NCBI RefSeq assembly: GCF_024294805.1
Contig: NZ_JANCLU010000009.1
Coordinates: 1 to 64,000, forward strand
Direction: 5' to 3'
DNA: 64,000 nt
From: Alsobacter ponti
GTDB lineage: Bacteria; Pseudomonadota; Alphaproteobacteria; Rhizobiales; Beijerinckiaceae
A program made the position numbers and the translations under genes. Positions 29,045 to 37,895 of this stretch are shown here, in pieces. Numbering within the stretch: the first letter of the stretch is position 1; the number at the start of each line of letters is the position of its first letter. A model generated the notes under the pieces. It was not told the DNA's origin. It searched no databases and saw only the letters and a list, made by a program, of their open reading frames with translations.

Positions 29045-29515
29045 ATGTCGCGCATGCCGCTCTATTTCGCCTATGGCTCCAATATGGACCGCGCCGCGAT
29101 GGCGACGCGGTGCCCGTCGGCGCGACCGCTGGGCGTCGCCCGCCTGCCGCGCCATCGCTTCCTCGTCACCGTGGACGGCTACGCCTCGGTCGCGCGCGAT
29201 CCGCGCCGCGAGGTGCACGGGGTGGTGTGGGACCTCGCCCTGTCCGACGTCCCGCCGCTCGATCGCTACGAGAGCGTGCAGACGGGGCTCTACACGAAGA
29301 TCAGCCAGCCCGTGGTGATGAATGGCGGCGCGAAACGCGCGCTGATCTATGTCGGCCGCACCGATCGGCCCGGCAAGCCGAAGCCGGGCTATCTCGAAGC
29401 CGTGCTGGCGGCGGCACGCTCGTGGGAGTTGCCGGAGAGCTATCTCTACGAAATGGAGCACGGCGAACCGGCCCCGCGACGGCCCGGGACGCCGCTGTTC
29501 AAGGCGCCCATGTAA
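29045..29515 (+). CDS. Gamma-glutamylcyclotransferase-fold (AIG2-like) protein
   Basis: The 156-residue protein has the family's YGSNM substrate loop near the N-terminus (MSRMPLYFAYGSNMDRAAMA), the conserved GVVWDLALSDVPPLDRYE with the candidate catalytic Glu, and KPKPGYLEAVLAAARSWELP at the end. Such proteins cleave gamma-glutamyl peptides to 5-oxoproline or have lost that role. The start could also be the ATG at 29054. It converges with the next gene. Confidence 0.85.
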   Translation: MSRMPLYFAYGSNMDRAAMATRCPSARPLGVARLPRHRFLVTVDGYASVARDPRREVHGVVWDLALSDVPPLDRYESVQTGLYTKISQPVVMNGGAKRALIYVGRTDRPGKPKPGYLEAVLAAARSWELPESYLYEMEHGEPAPRRPGTPLFKAPM

Positions 29516-29525
29516 GGGACGCGCG

Positions 29526-30032
29526 CTACGGCGCTCCGTCGGCGCTCCAGGCGAACGTCTGCTCGGTGAGGGGAGTGCCCCAGCTCGTATCCACCGCCTC
29601 GCTGGCGAGACGGAAGCCGTGCGCCTCGTAGAGATGGCGGGCGGCGTCGAGGCCGGCGAAGGTCGTCAGCCAGGCGCACGTGAAGCCCGCGGCGCGGATG
29701 CCGTCGAGGGCTTCCCGGAGCAGAAGCCTCCCGACGCCGCGGCCACGCGCGGCGTCCGACAGGATGAAATAGCGGATCCGCGCTCCGCGCGAGGCGGCGT
29801 GGGGGCCGCCGCCGTCGACCACGATGCTCCCCAGCACGGCGTCGCCGTCGCGCGCGCTGAGCAACTGGTCGCGCGCGGGGTCGAACCGCGCCGCCAGTTC
29901 GCCGAGTCCTTCGGCCACTTTCGCCTCGAACACGCGGCCGAGCTGCCATTCGCGCTCGTAGTAGACGCCGTGCTCCGCGACGATCCAGCCGAGCAGGCCT
30001 GGCGTCCAGCCCCTGTGCAGCACGGGGGTCAT
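29526..30032 (-). CDS. GNAT-family N-acetyltransferase
   Basis: The 168-residue protein has the acetyl-CoA-binding loop ARGRGVGRLLLREAL after a beta-strand IRYFILSD, and the C-terminal AARHLYEAHGFRLASE. The N-terminal half (LGWIVAEHGVYYEREWQLGR) resembles the acetyltransferase half of MarR-GNAT fusions, although no MarR domain is present. The substrate is unknown. It starts 10 nt after lipB and is probably its operon partner. Confidence 0.85.
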   Translation of the reverse strand: MTPVLHRGWTPGLLGWIVAEHGVYYEREWQLGRVFEAKVAEGLGELAARFDPARDQLLSARDGDAVLGSIVVDGGGPHAASRGARIRYFILSDAARGRGVGRLLLREALDGIRAAGFTCAWLTTFAGLDAARHLYEAHGFRLASEAVDTSWGTPLTEQTFAWSADGAP

Positions 30033-30042
30033 GGAATGGGCC

Positions 30043-30774
30043 TCATGGCGCGCCCGCCACGGTCGTCGTCGGTCCGAACACGGCCTCGAAGGCGGCGCGC
30101 AACGCCACGTCGGCGTCCGCCATGGTCACCGGCAGGCCGAGGTCGACGAGGCTGGTGACGCCGTAGGCGGGGTTGTCGATGCCACAGGGCACGATGCCGC
30201 CGAAATCGGCCAGGTTCGGCTCGACGTTGAGGCTGATGCCGTGGAACGTCACCCAGCGGCGGACCCGGATGCCGATGGCGGCGATCTTGTCCTCGGCGAC
30301 CGCGCCGTCCGGCCCGGCCGGCTTGTCGGGCCGTCGCACCCACACGCCGACGCGGTCCTCGCGGCGCTCGCCGCGCACGTTGAACGAGGCCAGCGTGGCG
30401 ATGACCCAGCCCTCCAGCGCGGCGACGAAGGCGCGCACGTCCTCGCGCCGCCGCCGCAGGTCGAGCATCACATAGGCCACGCGCTGGCCGGGGCCGTGAT
30501 AGGTGAACTGCCCGCCGCGCCCCGTCTCGAATACCGGAAAGCGCGCCTCGCGCAGGTCGGCGGGGTTGGCGGAGGTTCCGGCGGTGTAGAGCGGCGGATG
30601 CTCGACCAGCCAGACGCGCTCGGACGCCTCGCCGGCGGCGATGGCCGCCGCGCGGGCCTCCATCTCCGCCACCGCCTCGGGGTAGGGCACAAGGCCTTCC
30701 GCCACGACCCAATCGACCGGCGGAGAGCCGACGGCGGCCGGGAAGCGGAGGGGCAGGGCGTCGCGGGAGTTCAC
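30043..30774 (-). CDS. lipB: Octanoyltransferase LipB
   Basis: LipB moves octanoyl groups from acyl carrier protein to lipoyl domains. The product is 243 residues with the motif [20 protein letters not shown], the lysine of [19 protein letters not shown] (Lys163) and the thioester cysteine of VPCGI (Cys197). The 34-residue spacing equals that of the E. coli catalytic pair. A longer N-terminus than E. coli is usual in rhizobial LipB. It is divergent from the FliN-like gene. Confidence 0.95.
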   Translation of the reverse strand: MNSRDALPLRFPAAVGSPPVDWVVAEGLVPYPEAVAEMEARAAAIAAGEASERVWLVEHPPLYTAGTSANPADLREARFPVFETGRGGQFTYHGPGQRVAYVMLDLRRRREDVRAFVAALEGWVIATLASFNVRGERREDRVGVWVRRPDKPAGPDGAVAEDKIAAIGIRVRRWVTFHGISLNVEPNLADFGGIVPCGIDNPAYGVTSLVDLGLPVTMADADVALRAAFEAVFGPTTTVAGAP

Positions 30775-30831
30775 CGGGCGTTAACCATAACTGCGTTCAT
30801 TGGTGGGGTCCGAGCGTAACAGGAGCAGAGC

Positions 30832-31092
30832 GTGACAGGCCTCGACAATGTCGCCGTGGAAATCTCCATCGTGCTGGGCCGTTCGCGCATGCCGATCCAC
30901 CAGTTGCTGCGCATGGGCCGCGGCGCGGTGATCGCGCTCGATTCGTCCGAGGACGACGAGGTCGAGATCCTCGCCAACAATTTTCCCATCGCGCGCGGCA
31001 TGGTGGTCGTCAACGGGTCCGAAATCACCGTCGAGGTCAAGGAACTTCTGCGCCGTCCCGGCAGCCAGACGCAGGCGGCGACCCGGGTCTGA
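30832..31092 (+). CDS. Stand-alone FliN/FliM C-terminal domain protein
   Basis: The 86-residue protein is a single SpoA (FliN-type) domain. It reads VEISIVLGRSRMPIHQLLRM, then GAVIALDSSEDDEVEILANN and GMVVVNGSEITVEVKELL, the typical surface-presentation fold. FliN is a rotor protein of the flagellar switch, but no flagellar gene is near. It could be a genuine but displaced FliN or a repurposed SpoA protein. The start is GTG at 30832. Confidence 0.85.
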   Translation: MTGLDNVAVEISIVLGRSRMPIHQLLRMGRGAVIALDSSEDDEVEILANNFPIARGMVVVNGSEITVEVKELLRRPGSQTQAATRV

Positions 31093-31134
31093 CGCTGCCC
31101 CGCCGGCGCGCGGCCCTTTTGGCCAACAGCGCCC

Positions 31135-31162
31135 TTGTGGAGCCCGGATCGATCTGTTACAC
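31135..31162 (+). promoter_or_regulatory. Candidate promoter for tRNA-Leu
   Basis: TTGTGG (31135-31140) and TTACAC (31157-31162) are spaced by 16 nt, about 40 nt upstream of the mature tRNA 5' end. Both boxes are imperfect. Read-through from the FliN-like gene is an alternative. Confidence 0.3.
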
Positions 31163-31202
31163 GAACCCCCGCTTCGGCAGGGTGACTTGTCGGGACGAAA
31201 TT

Positions 31203-31289
31203 GCGGTCGTGGCGGAATTGGTAGACGCGCTAGCTTGAGGTGCTAGTAACTTAACCGTTGTGGAGGTTCGAGTCCTCTCGACCGCACCA
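31203..31289 (+). tRNA. tRNA-Leu (anticodon GAG)
   Basis: This is an 87-nt class II tRNA. The acceptor arms GCGGTCG (31203-31209) and CGACCGC (31279-31285) pair perfectly, with discriminator A and an encoded CCA. The anticodon stem CTAGC/GCTAG encloses TTGAGGT, giving anticodon GAG at 31237-31239. A long variable arm and the TTCGAGT T-loop follow. It reads CUC and CUU. Confidence 0.97.
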
Positions 31290-31314
31290 TTTCGAGCTTC
31301 GCGAAGCTCCATCA

Positions 31315-31345
31315 AGGCGGCCCATTCGGGTCGCCTTTTTGTTTT
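31315..31345 (+). terminator. Terminator after tRNA-Leu
   Basis: AGGCGGCCC (31315-31323) pairs with GGGTCGCCT (31328-31336, one G-T pair) around ATTC and is followed by TTTTTGTTTT. This is the clearest T-tract in the window. A 16-nt palindrome, GAGCTTCGCGAAGCTC (31294-31309), precedes it. Confidence 0.85.
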
Positions 31346-32205
31346 CAGACGTGCGCCCGCCGGGCGATCGCGATCATCCGCTCGGTGTCGCTGGACCATC
31401 CCGGCCCGGCCGGCTCGGGCGAGAGGCGGCCCGGCCCCGGGACCATGTGCACCGCGCGGAAGCCCTGCGCGGCGGCCGCCGTCAGAAAGCGCGGCAGCAT
31501 GGACGCCGTGCGCGCCTGGACGTCGTGGAACAGCACGATGCCGCGCCGCGCCTTGGCGAGGCGGCCCAGCGTGAGCTCCAGCTCCTGCTCGGGGCTCATC
31601 GGCGACCAGTCGGACGCCCACAAGTCGCAGCCGAACACGCCGATGTCGCGCGAAGCGAGCCAGGCGAGCAGGGCGGGGGTGTCGGCGAAACCCGGAAACC
31701 GGAAGAACGGCGCGGCGGACTCGCCGAGCGCCTGCGCGATGGCGTCGAATCCCGCCTCGATGTCGCGCTTGGCGGCCTCGAAGCGCATCTCACGCAGGGT
31801 CCAGGGGTGCGAATAGGTGTGGCAGGCGACCGTGTGCCCCTCGGCCCGGATGCGCCGCAGCAGCGCCGCGTTGGCGCTGGCGTTGCGGCCGATGACGAAG
31901 AAGGTCGCCCGCGCTCCGGCGCAGGCCAGCGCGTCGAGCACGCGCGAGGTGGGGCCGGGGATGGGGCCGTCGTCGAAGGTCAGCACCATCTCGCGGTCGG
32001 CGAGGGGGAGCATGGCGGGGTACGATTTTAGGCCCACCGCCAGCCCGCCCTGCACGCCCACCGGCAGCACCCGGCCGGCGAGCCCGGACGGGCACGCCGC
32101 CCCGGCGCGCGCGTCGCCGCCCAGCAGCAGGCCGGCCGCGCCCGCGGCGAGGCCGGCCAGGGCGTGGCGGCGGGGAATCGGCGTCGGGAGCGAGCGGGGG
32201 CGCAT
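31345..32205 (-). CDS. Exported polysaccharide deacetylase (NodB domain)
   Basis: The 286-residue protein has an N-terminal leader with a twin-arginine-like start (PRRHALAGLAAGAAGLLLGG), so it is probably exported. Motifs are TFDDGP at 76-81 with the catalytic Asp and metal Asp, CHTYSHPW with the two metal histidines, RFPGF and LFHDV, all four in NodB order. It could deacetylate chitin-like polymers or peptidoglycan. It runs convergently to the tRNA and divergently from mgtE. Confidence 0.9.
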   Translation of the reverse strand: MRPRSLPTPIPRRHALAGLAAGAAGLLLGGDARAGAACPSGLAGRVLPVGVQGGLAVGLKSYPAMLPLADREMVLTFDDGPIPGPTSRVLDALACAGARATFFVIGRNASANAALLRRIRAEGHTVACHTYSHPWTLREMRFEAAKRDIEAGFDAIAQALGESAAPFFRFPGFADTPALLAWLASRDIGVFGCDLWASDWSPMSPEQELELTLGRLAKARRGIVLFHDVQARTASMLPRFLTAAAAQGFRAVHMVPGPGRLSPEPAGPGWSSDTERMIAIARRAHV

Positions 32206-32312
32206 ACGTTCCCTATAGCCGAACTTCGTTGCCGGGGGATTTCCGCCGTTGCGCCGGCGCGTGTGAATTCATACAAGGCGCGCGTACCCGCAACGCGCGA
32301 ACGGGACGCTCC

Positions 32313-33719
32313 ATGCTCCTGGAAGAGAACAAGAAGGCGGCCGAGCGCGTCCTCGCCTTTCGCGACGAGGAGGGCGATGTCAGCGCCGCCTTCGTGCAGG
32401 CGGTCTCGGAGGCGGTCCAGGCCGACGATTCGGCGCATCTGCGCGACCTGATCGCCGACTTCCACGAGGCTGACCAGGGCGCGCTGCTGGAGGCGCTGGA
32501 CGCCGACCTGCGCCCGCGCCTGATCGAGCTTTTGGGCGACGATTTCGACTTCGCGGCCCTGACCGAGGTGGACGACGCCGTCCGCGAGGAAATCCTCGAG
32601 GAACTGCCCGCCGAGACGGTGGCCGAAGGCGTCAAGGACCTCGACTCCGACGACGCGGTCTACATCCTCGAAGGCCTCGACAAGGAGGACCAGGACGAGA
32701 TCCTCGACGCGCTGCCGGCCTCCGAGCGCGTGGCGCTGCAAAAGAGTCTCGACTACCCCGAGGATTCGGCCGGCCGCCTGATGCAGGCGGACCTGATCGC
32801 CGTGCCGCCGTTCTGGACGGTGGGGCAGGTGCTGGCGCATCTGCGCGAGGCGACCGAACTGCCCGAATCGTTTTTCGAGATTTTCGTCGTGGACCCCGGC
32901 CACAGGCTGCTCGGGCACCTTTTCCTCGACGCGCTGCTGCGTAGCGACCGCGCCGCCCGCATCGAGACGCTGATGGTCTCCGACAGGCGGCGCGTGCGCG
33001 TGCTCGACGATTCGGAGGAGGTGGCGCGGCTGTTCCAGCGCTACAACCTCGTCTCCGCGCCAGTGGTGGACGAGGCCGACCGCCTGGTGGGCGTCATCAC
33101 CATCGACGACATGGTTGACGTGCTGCAGGAAGAGGCCGACGACGAGATCAAGGCGCTGGGCGGCGTGCGGGCGGACGAGGAACTGTCCGACACCGTGCTC
33201 TACACCACCCGCAGCCGCTTCATCTGGCTGTTCGTCAACCTGCTCACGGCGTTCCTGGCGTCCTCCGTGCTCGGCCTGTTCGAGGGCAGCCTCGAGAAGA
33301 TGGTGGCGCTCGCCGTGCTCGCGCCCATCGTCGCCAGCCAGGGCGGCAACGCGGCCACGCAGACCATGACGGTGGCGGTGCGGGCGCTGGCGATGCGCGA
33401 GCTCGGCCCCTCCAACGCCTGGCGCATCACCATTCGCGAGGCGCTGGTAGGGCTGCTCAACGGGGTCGGTTTCGGGCTGCTGACGGGGGTGGTGGCGAGC
33501 CTGTGGTTCCGGGACTGGAACCTCGGCATCGTGATCTGTCTCGCGATGGTGGTTAACCTTATCGCGGGCGCGCTGGGCGGAATCCTCATTCCGATGGCTC
33601 TCGAGCGTTTTCGCGCCGATCCGGCCGTTTCCTCGGGGGTTTTCGTGACAACCGTGACGGATGTGGTGGGATTTTTCAGCTTTTTGGGGATCGCGACGCT
33701 CTGGTTCGGTCTCCACTGA
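32313..33719 (+). CDS. mgtE: Magnesium transporter MgtE
   Basis: MgtE is a magnesium-gated channel. The ATG at 32313 gives 468 residues. The N-terminal superhelical domain spans about 30-130 (IADFHEADQGALLEALDADL, DDAVYILEGLDKEDQDEILD). Two CBS modules span about 135-260. A five-helix pore ends the protein, with the conserved PIVASQGGNAATQTM and a final NLIAGALGGILIPMALERF. A frame extension to 32229 is unsupported. Confidence 0.94.
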   Translation: MLLEENKKAAERVLAFRDEEGDVSAAFVQAVSEAVQADDSAHLRDLIADFHEADQGALLEALDADLRPRLIELLGDDFDFAALTEVDDAVREEILEELPAETVAEGVKDLDSDDAVYILEGLDKEDQDEILDALPASERVALQKSLDYPEDSAGRLMQADLIAVPPFWTVGQVLAHLREATELPESFFEIFVVDPGHRLLGHLFLDALLRSDRAARIETLMVSDRRRVRVLDDSEEVARLFQRYNLVSAPVVDEADRLVGVITIDDMVDVLQEEADDEIKALGGVRADEELSDTVLYTTRSRFIWLFVNLLTAFLASSVLGLFEGSLEKMVALAVLAPIVASQGGNAATQTMTVAVRALAMRELGPSNAWRITIREALVGLLNGVGFGLLTGVVASLWFRDWNLGIVICLAMVVNLIAGALGGILIPMALERFRADPAVSSGVFVTTVTDVVGFFSFLGIATLWFGLH

Positions 33720-33805
33720 TTGGAAAAAGCTGAAACGAGCCTTTCCGATTTCTTAAACTGTTTCATACAATGGCTGGAAGGACCCACCCGGACGGTTCCT
33801 TCGCC

Positions 33806-34645
33806 ATGGCCTTCTTCGTTCGCACGCCCCGCCCGCTGCAGTGGATCGGCCTCGCGCTGGCCGCATCGCTGCTCGCCTCCTGCACGATGGCGCCGAACTA
33901 CTACCCCCGGAAGAGCGATTCCAAGCCGCATCCCGGCGTCGCCAAGGCGCAGACCTATCCCATCCACGGCATCGACATCTCGCGCTACCAGACCAACGTG
34001 AACTGGGCCGAGGTGCAGGACGCCGGCACGAAGTTCGTGTTCATCAAGGCCACCGAGGGCGGCGACTACCTGGACCCGCAGTTCTGGTCCAACTGGAGCG
34101 GCGCGAAAGCCGCGGGCATTCCGCGCGGCGCGTACCACTTCGTCTACTGGTGCCGCCCGGCCGACCAGCAGGCCCGCTGGTTCGCCCAGCACATCCCGCA
34201 GGACCCCGACGCGCTGCCCCCGGTGCTCGACCTGGAGTGGAACGGCCACTCGCTCACCTGCCCGCGCAAGGTGCCCAAGGAGCAGGCGCTGGCGATGATC
34301 CGCGTGATGCTGGGCGAGCTCGAGCGTCACACCGGCAAGAAGCCGATCATCTACACCGACATCACCTTCCACGAGGAGGTGCTGAAGGGCGAGTTCGAGG
34401 ACTATCCGTTCTGGATCCGCAGCGTCGCGGCCGAGCCGCACGAGCGCTACAGCGACCGCCGCTGGACGATGTGGCAGTGGACCACCACCGGCCAGGTGCC
34501 GGGCGTGCGCGGCGCGGTGGACCGCAACGTCTTCAACGGCACCGAGAAGGAATGGGTGGCGTGGCTGAAGCGCGCCCGAGTCATCCAGGACGAGCCCATG
34601 GAGGCCGAGGCGACGGCCTCGATCCGCGCATACCTGCCGTTCTGA
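33806..34645 (+). CDS. Glycoside hydrolase family 25 lipoprotein (lysozyme-like)
   Basis: GH25 enzymes cleave the MurNAc-GlcNAc bond of peptidoglycan. From ATG 33806 the product has 279 residues and a lipobox LLASC with Cys26, so it should be membrane anchored. The domain shows [25 protein letters not shown], the catalytic-region PVLDLEWNG, and DRNVFNG near the end. An ATG at 33770 would add 12 residues before the signal and is less likely. It may act in envelope remodelling or as a phage-type lysozyme. Confidence 0.9.
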   Translation: MAFFVRTPRPLQWIGLALAASLLASCTMAPNYYPRKSDSKPHPGVAKAQTYPIHGIDISRYQTNVNWAEVQDAGTKFVFIKATEGGDYLDPQFWSNWSGAKAAGIPRGAYHFVYWCRPADQQARWFAQHIPQDPDALPPVLDLEWNGHSLTCPRKVPKEQALAMIRVMLGELERHTGKKPIIYTDITFHEEVLKGEFEDYPFWIRSVAAEPHERYSDRRWTMWQWTTTGQVPGVRGAVDRNVFNGTEKEWVAWLKRARVIQDEPMEAEATASIRAYLPF

Positions 34646-34661
34646 GAGGCGGCGGCGCGGC

Positions 34662-35141
34662 TCACAGCCAGCGCCGCACCTTGGCCGCGTAGGCCGTCCA
34701 GTCCGCGCCGAAGCGCGCCGCCAGGTGCTCCTCCTCGCGGGCGATGCCAAGCCAGTTCACCGCCGCCACCGTCACCGGCAGCAGCAGCAGCAGCCAGCCC
34801 CAGCGCAGCGCCACGGCGAAGGCGGCCAGCGCCATCGTGTTGCCCAGGTAGATCGGGTTGCGGCTGAAGCGATACGGCCCGTCCGTCACCAGCGCCTTCG
34901 CGCCCGCTGTCGGCAGCACCGTGGTCCGGGCCCGGCGCAGCGTCAGGAAGGCCCAGAAATCCAGCCCGACGCCGGCGGTGAACAGCGCCAGCCCCACCGT
35001 GCGGGGCAGCATCGCCAGCGCCTGGTCCATGGCGTCGAACGGGTCGACTTGCTGCAGCAGCCAGCCCAGCGCGACGGCGGCGAGGTAGATCATCGGCGGC
35101 CAGGGAAGGGCGTTGGGCCGGTCGCGGAAGGGCTGGGTCAT
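34662..35141 (-). CDS. Isoprenylcysteine methyltransferase-like membrane protein
   Basis: The 159-residue protein has four to five membrane segments and the ICMT/PEMT signature [20 protein letters not shown], followed by the C-terminal [20 protein letters not shown] that forms the AdoMet site. Bacterial members methylate small lipids or unknown substrates. The start at 35141 begins [20 protein letters not shown]. The frame remains open far upstream inside ivd, but that part is antisense shadow. Confidence 0.85.
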   Translation of the reverse strand: MTQPFRDRPNALPWPPMIYLAAVALGWLLQQVDPFDAMDQALAMLPRTVGLALFTAGVGLDFWAFLTLRRARTTVLPTAGAKALVTDGPYRFSRNPIYLGNTMALAAFAVALRWGWLLLLLPVTVAAVNWLGIAREEEHLAARFGADWTAYAAKVRRWL

Positions 35142-35237
35142 GGACGGCGGGTTCCCCGAGGGCCGGCGGGCTCTTCCCCCCGGGCCGGGACGGGGTATTC
35201 TCCTTCTCGACCGCGCACAACAGGAAACGAAGCCGCC

Positions 35238-36410
35238 ATGCTCGCCAACGCCGCCCGCCCGTTCAATTTCGACCTCGGGGAAACGGCCGACATGCTGCGC
35301 GACACGGTGCGCGGCTTCGCCCAGGCCGAGATCGCGCCGCGCGCCGTCGAGATCGATCGCACCAACCAGTTCCCGCGCGATCTCTGGCCGAAGATGGGAA
35401 GTCTCGGCCTGCACGGAATCACCGTCGAGGAAGACTACGGCGGCTCCGGGCTCGGCTATCTCGAGCATTGCGTGGCGATGGAGGAAGTCTCGCGGGCTTC
35501 CGCCTCGGTCGGCCTCAGCTATGGCGCGCACTCCAACCTGTGCGTCAACCAGATCCGCCGCAACGGCACCGAGGCGCAGAAGCGCAAGTACTTGCCGGCG
35601 CTGATCTCCGGCGAGCATGTCGGGGCGCTGGCCATGTCGGAGCCCGGCTCCGGCTCGGACGTCGTCTCGATGCGCACCCGCGCCGACAAGAAAGGCGACC
35701 GCTACGTCCTCAACGGCAACAAGATGTGGATCACCAACGGCCCGGTGGCCGAGACGCTGGTGGTCTACGCCAAGACGGACCCCGCCGCCGGCCCGCGCGG
35801 CATCACGGCGTTTCTCATCGAGAAGGGCATGAAGGGTTTCTCGACCGCGCAGAAGCTCGACAAGCTGGGCATGCGAGGCTCCGACACTTGCGAGTTGCTG
35901 TTCGAGGACTGCGAGGTGCCTGAGGAGAACGTGCTCGGGCAGGTGGGGCGCGGCGTCAACGTGCTGATGTCCGGGCTCGACTACGAGCGAGTGGTGCTGG
36001 CCGCCGGGCCGCTGGGAATCATGCAGGCGGCGCTCGACGTGGTGCTGCCCTATGTCCACGAGCGCAAGCAGTTCGGCCAGCCCATCGGCACGTTCCAGCT
36101 CGTGCAGGGCAAGATCGCCGACATGTATGTCACGATGAACGCCTGCAAAGCCTATGTCTACGCCGTCGCGAAATCTTGCGATCGCGGCGAAACGACCCGC
36201 GAGGACGCGGCGGGGGCGATCCTCATCGCGGCCGAGAAGGCGACGCAACTGGCGCTGGACGCGATTCAACTGCTGGGCGGCAACGGCTACATCAACGACT
36301 ATCCCACCGGCCGGCTGCTGCGCGACGCCAAACTCTACGAGATCGGCGCGGGCACGAGCGAGATCCGGCGCATGCTGATCGGCCGCGAGTTGTTCGGGAA
36401 GTCGGAATAG
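35238..36410 (+). CDS. ivd: Isovaleryl-CoA dehydrogenase
   Basis: It is an FAD flavoprotein of leucine breakdown, converting isovaleryl-CoA to 3-methylcrotonyl-CoA. The ATG at 35238 gives 390 residues, starting [20 protein letters not shown]. The acyl-CoA dehydrogenase signature is [20 protein letters not shown]. The base is Glu250 in [10 protein letters not shown], the position typical of isovaleryl-CoA dehydrogenases. [20 protein letters not shown] closes the C-terminal domain. A 561-residue frame from 34725 is antisense noise joined to it. The mccB gene of the next step lies 4 kb downstream. Confidence 0.93.
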   Translation: MLANAARPFNFDLGETADMLRDTVRGFAQAEIAPRAVEIDRTNQFPRDLWPKMGSLGLHGITVEEDYGGSGLGYLEHCVAMEEVSRASASVGLSYGAHSNLCVNQIRRNGTEAQKRKYLPALISGEHVGALAMSEPGSGSDVVSMRTRADKKGDRYVLNGNKMWITNGPVAETLVVYAKTDPAAGPRGITAFLIEKGMKGFSTAQKLDKLGMRGSDTCELLFEDCEVPEENVLGQVGRGVNVLMSGLDYERVVLAAGPLGIMQAALDVVLPYVHERKQFGQPIGTFQLVQGKIADMYVTMNACKAYVYAVAKSCDRGETTREDAAGAILIAAEKATQLALDAIQLLGGNGYINDYPTGRLLRDAKLYEIGAGTSEIRRMLIGRELFGKSE

Positions 36411-36421
36411 GCAAGATCAAC

Positions 36422-36476
36422 CCAGCGCGTTGAGACAACGGGCTGGATGACGGATTGAACCGGGGCTTCACGCCCC
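36422..36476 (+). other. Two small hairpins after ivd
   Basis: CCAGC/GCTGG with CGTT/AACG stacked inside (36422-36446) and GGGGC/GCCCC around TTCAC (36462-36476) lie just after the ivd stop. Neither has a T-tract. They may mark the ivd 3' end. Confidence 0.3.
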
Positions 36477-36569
36477 AATTGAGCATTGAATTGACGGTTC
36501 GCACGATTCCATTCGGAGTCCCGCTGGAAGCCGCGAACATCGGGCCCTGTTCCGTAGGGAGGTACCGCC

Positions 36570-37190
36570 GTGATTGTGCTGTTCGGGCGTATAACGTCGA
36601 CGAATGTCCAGAAAGTCGTTTTCGCGCTGGAAGTTCTGGGCCTGGCCTATGAACGGCGCGACGCGGGCGGCGCGTTCGGCGTCGTCGGCACGCCGGAGTA
36701 CCTCGCCCGCAACCCGAACGGGCTGGTGCCGACGCTGGAGGACGACGGGCTGGTGCTGTGGGAGTCCAACTCCATCGTGCGCTACCTCGCGGCGCGCTAC
36801 GGACGGGACACGCTGTGGGTGGACGACCCCGGCCAGCGCGCGCTGGCCGAGCGGTGGATGGACTGGCAGATCGCCGAGTTCGCGCCGGCCATGGGACCGG
36901 CCTTCATGCACCTCGTCCGCACGCCGGCGGAGAAGCGCGACCCCGCCATCATCGAGGCCTCGCGGGTGAAGGCGGAACGCCTGCTGGGCATCCTCGACGC
37001 CCACCTCGCCGGGCGCGACGCGCTGGAGCACGGCCGCCTGACCATGGCCGACATCGTGCTCGCGCCCAACATCCACCGCTGGCTGAACATGCCCATCGCC
37101 CGCCAGCCCCACCCCAACGTCGAGCGCTGGTACGCCCGCCTCCGCGCGCTCCCCGCCGCCGCCAGGGCCCTGCCGCTGCCGGTGAGCTGA
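36570..37190 (+). CDS. Glutathione S-transferase family protein
   Basis: The 206-residue protein has the thioredoxin-like N-terminal domain (MIVLFGRITSTNVQKVVFAL) with the glutathione-site NPNGLVPTLEDDGLVLWESN and IVRYLAARYG. An all-helical C-terminal domain includes LTMADIVLAPNIHRW. The substrate is unknown. The start is GTG at 36570 after GGGAGG. A palindromic repeat follows the gene. Confidence 0.9.
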   Translation: MIVLFGRITSTNVQKVVFALEVLGLAYERRDAGGAFGVVGTPEYLARNPNGLVPTLEDDGLVLWESNSIVRYLAARYGRDTLWVDDPGQRALAERWMDWQIAEFAPAMGPAFMHLVRTPAEKRDPAIIEASRVKAERLLGILDAHLAGRDALEHGRLTMADIVLAPNIHRWLNMPIARQPHPNVERWYARLRALPAAARALPLPVS

Positions 37191-37219
37191 GGAGGGGGGA
37201 GGGGGCCAACGGCCCGCCA

Positions 37220-37384
37220 GTCCCCGGACCGGTGCAGCGGAGCGGAACCGGATCCGGGGCCCAGCGCAAGATGTCGCGCGTCAGCGCGTCCTCATGGAAA
37301 AGGCTTGTAAAGCGCCGCTTCGCGGCAACATCCATGCGCTGGACCCCGGACACCCCTCCGCTGACGCTCCGGGGTTCCGGGGAC
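37220..37384. repeat. Long imperfect palindromic intergenic element
   Basis: The outer arms start with GTCCCCGGA at 37220 and end with TCCGGGGAC at 37384. The arms continue to pair imperfectly for about 60 nt, including TCCGGGGCCCAGCGCA against TGCGCTGGACCCCGGA. The loop region contains GCGCGTCAGCGCG and GCCGCTTCGCGGC mini-hairpins. It has no coding frame and looks like the interspersed mosaic repeats of rhizobial genomes. Confidence 0.6.
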
Positions 37385-37450
37385 GGGCGGACGAGGTCCG
37401 CCCTTTGGGCGCCGCGTGCTCGGCGCAGGCGACCGCGATCCGGAACCGGG

Positions 37451-37825
37451 TCATTGCCCCTGCTCCGGCGCGAAGATGCGCAGGCGATGGCCGTCGGGGT
37501 CGAGGGCGACGAAGGTGTGGCCGAAGTCCATGGGTGTCGGCGGCTGGGCGATGGCGACGCCGCGCGATCTCCACGCGGCGTGAACGGCTTCCACCGCGGC
37601 GGCGTCGGGGAGGGCGGCGGCGATCTCGCTTCCGCCGGCGGGAACGGCGGCGTCCGGCCGTACGCCGTCGCGCCGCCACAGGCCGAGCATGCGTCCGCCC
37701 TCGAGCGCGAACAGGGCGAAGGTCGGCGAGCTTTCCACCGGCTCGCGGCCGAGCAGGGGCGCGTAGAAGGCGACGCTGCGGGCCGGGTCGGCGACGTAGA
37801 GGATGACGAGCGAAGGATCGAACAT
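37451..37825 (-). CDS. VOC (glyoxalase-like) family protein
   Basis: The 124-residue product starts MFDPSLVILYVADPARSVAF and is a single vicinal-oxygen-chelate domain with YAPLLGREPVESSPTFALFA and the ending GHTFVALDPDGHRLRIFAPE. Such proteins include drug-binding and glyoxalase-like enzymes. The first His ligand of enzymes is absent near the N-terminus (ILYVAD), so binding rather than catalysis is possible. It lies downstream of the WYL regulator on the same strand. Confidence 0.85.
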   Translation of the reverse strand: MFDPSLVILYVADPARSVAFYAPLLGREPVESSPTFALFALEGGRMLGLWRRDGVRPDAAVPAGGSEIAAALPDAAAVEAVHAAWRSRGVAIAQPPTPMDFGHTFVALDPDGHRLRIFAPEQGQ

Positions 37826-37895
37826 GGCGGGGTCTCCGAAACAGGACCCGCATGACATCGCCCATGCCGCTGACAGTTTCCGTCAGCAGCGGCGC

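Noticed and set aside
34725-36410. A fused 561-residue product ending in isovaleryl-CoA dehydrogenase
   Set aside because: The first 171 codons are antisense to the ICMT-like gene and not protein-like. The ATG at 35238 gives the normal family N-terminus.
37220-37384. An insertion sequence at the palindromic element
   Set aside because: It is only 165 nt, with no transposase frame and no recognisable target duplication. I list it as a repeat only.
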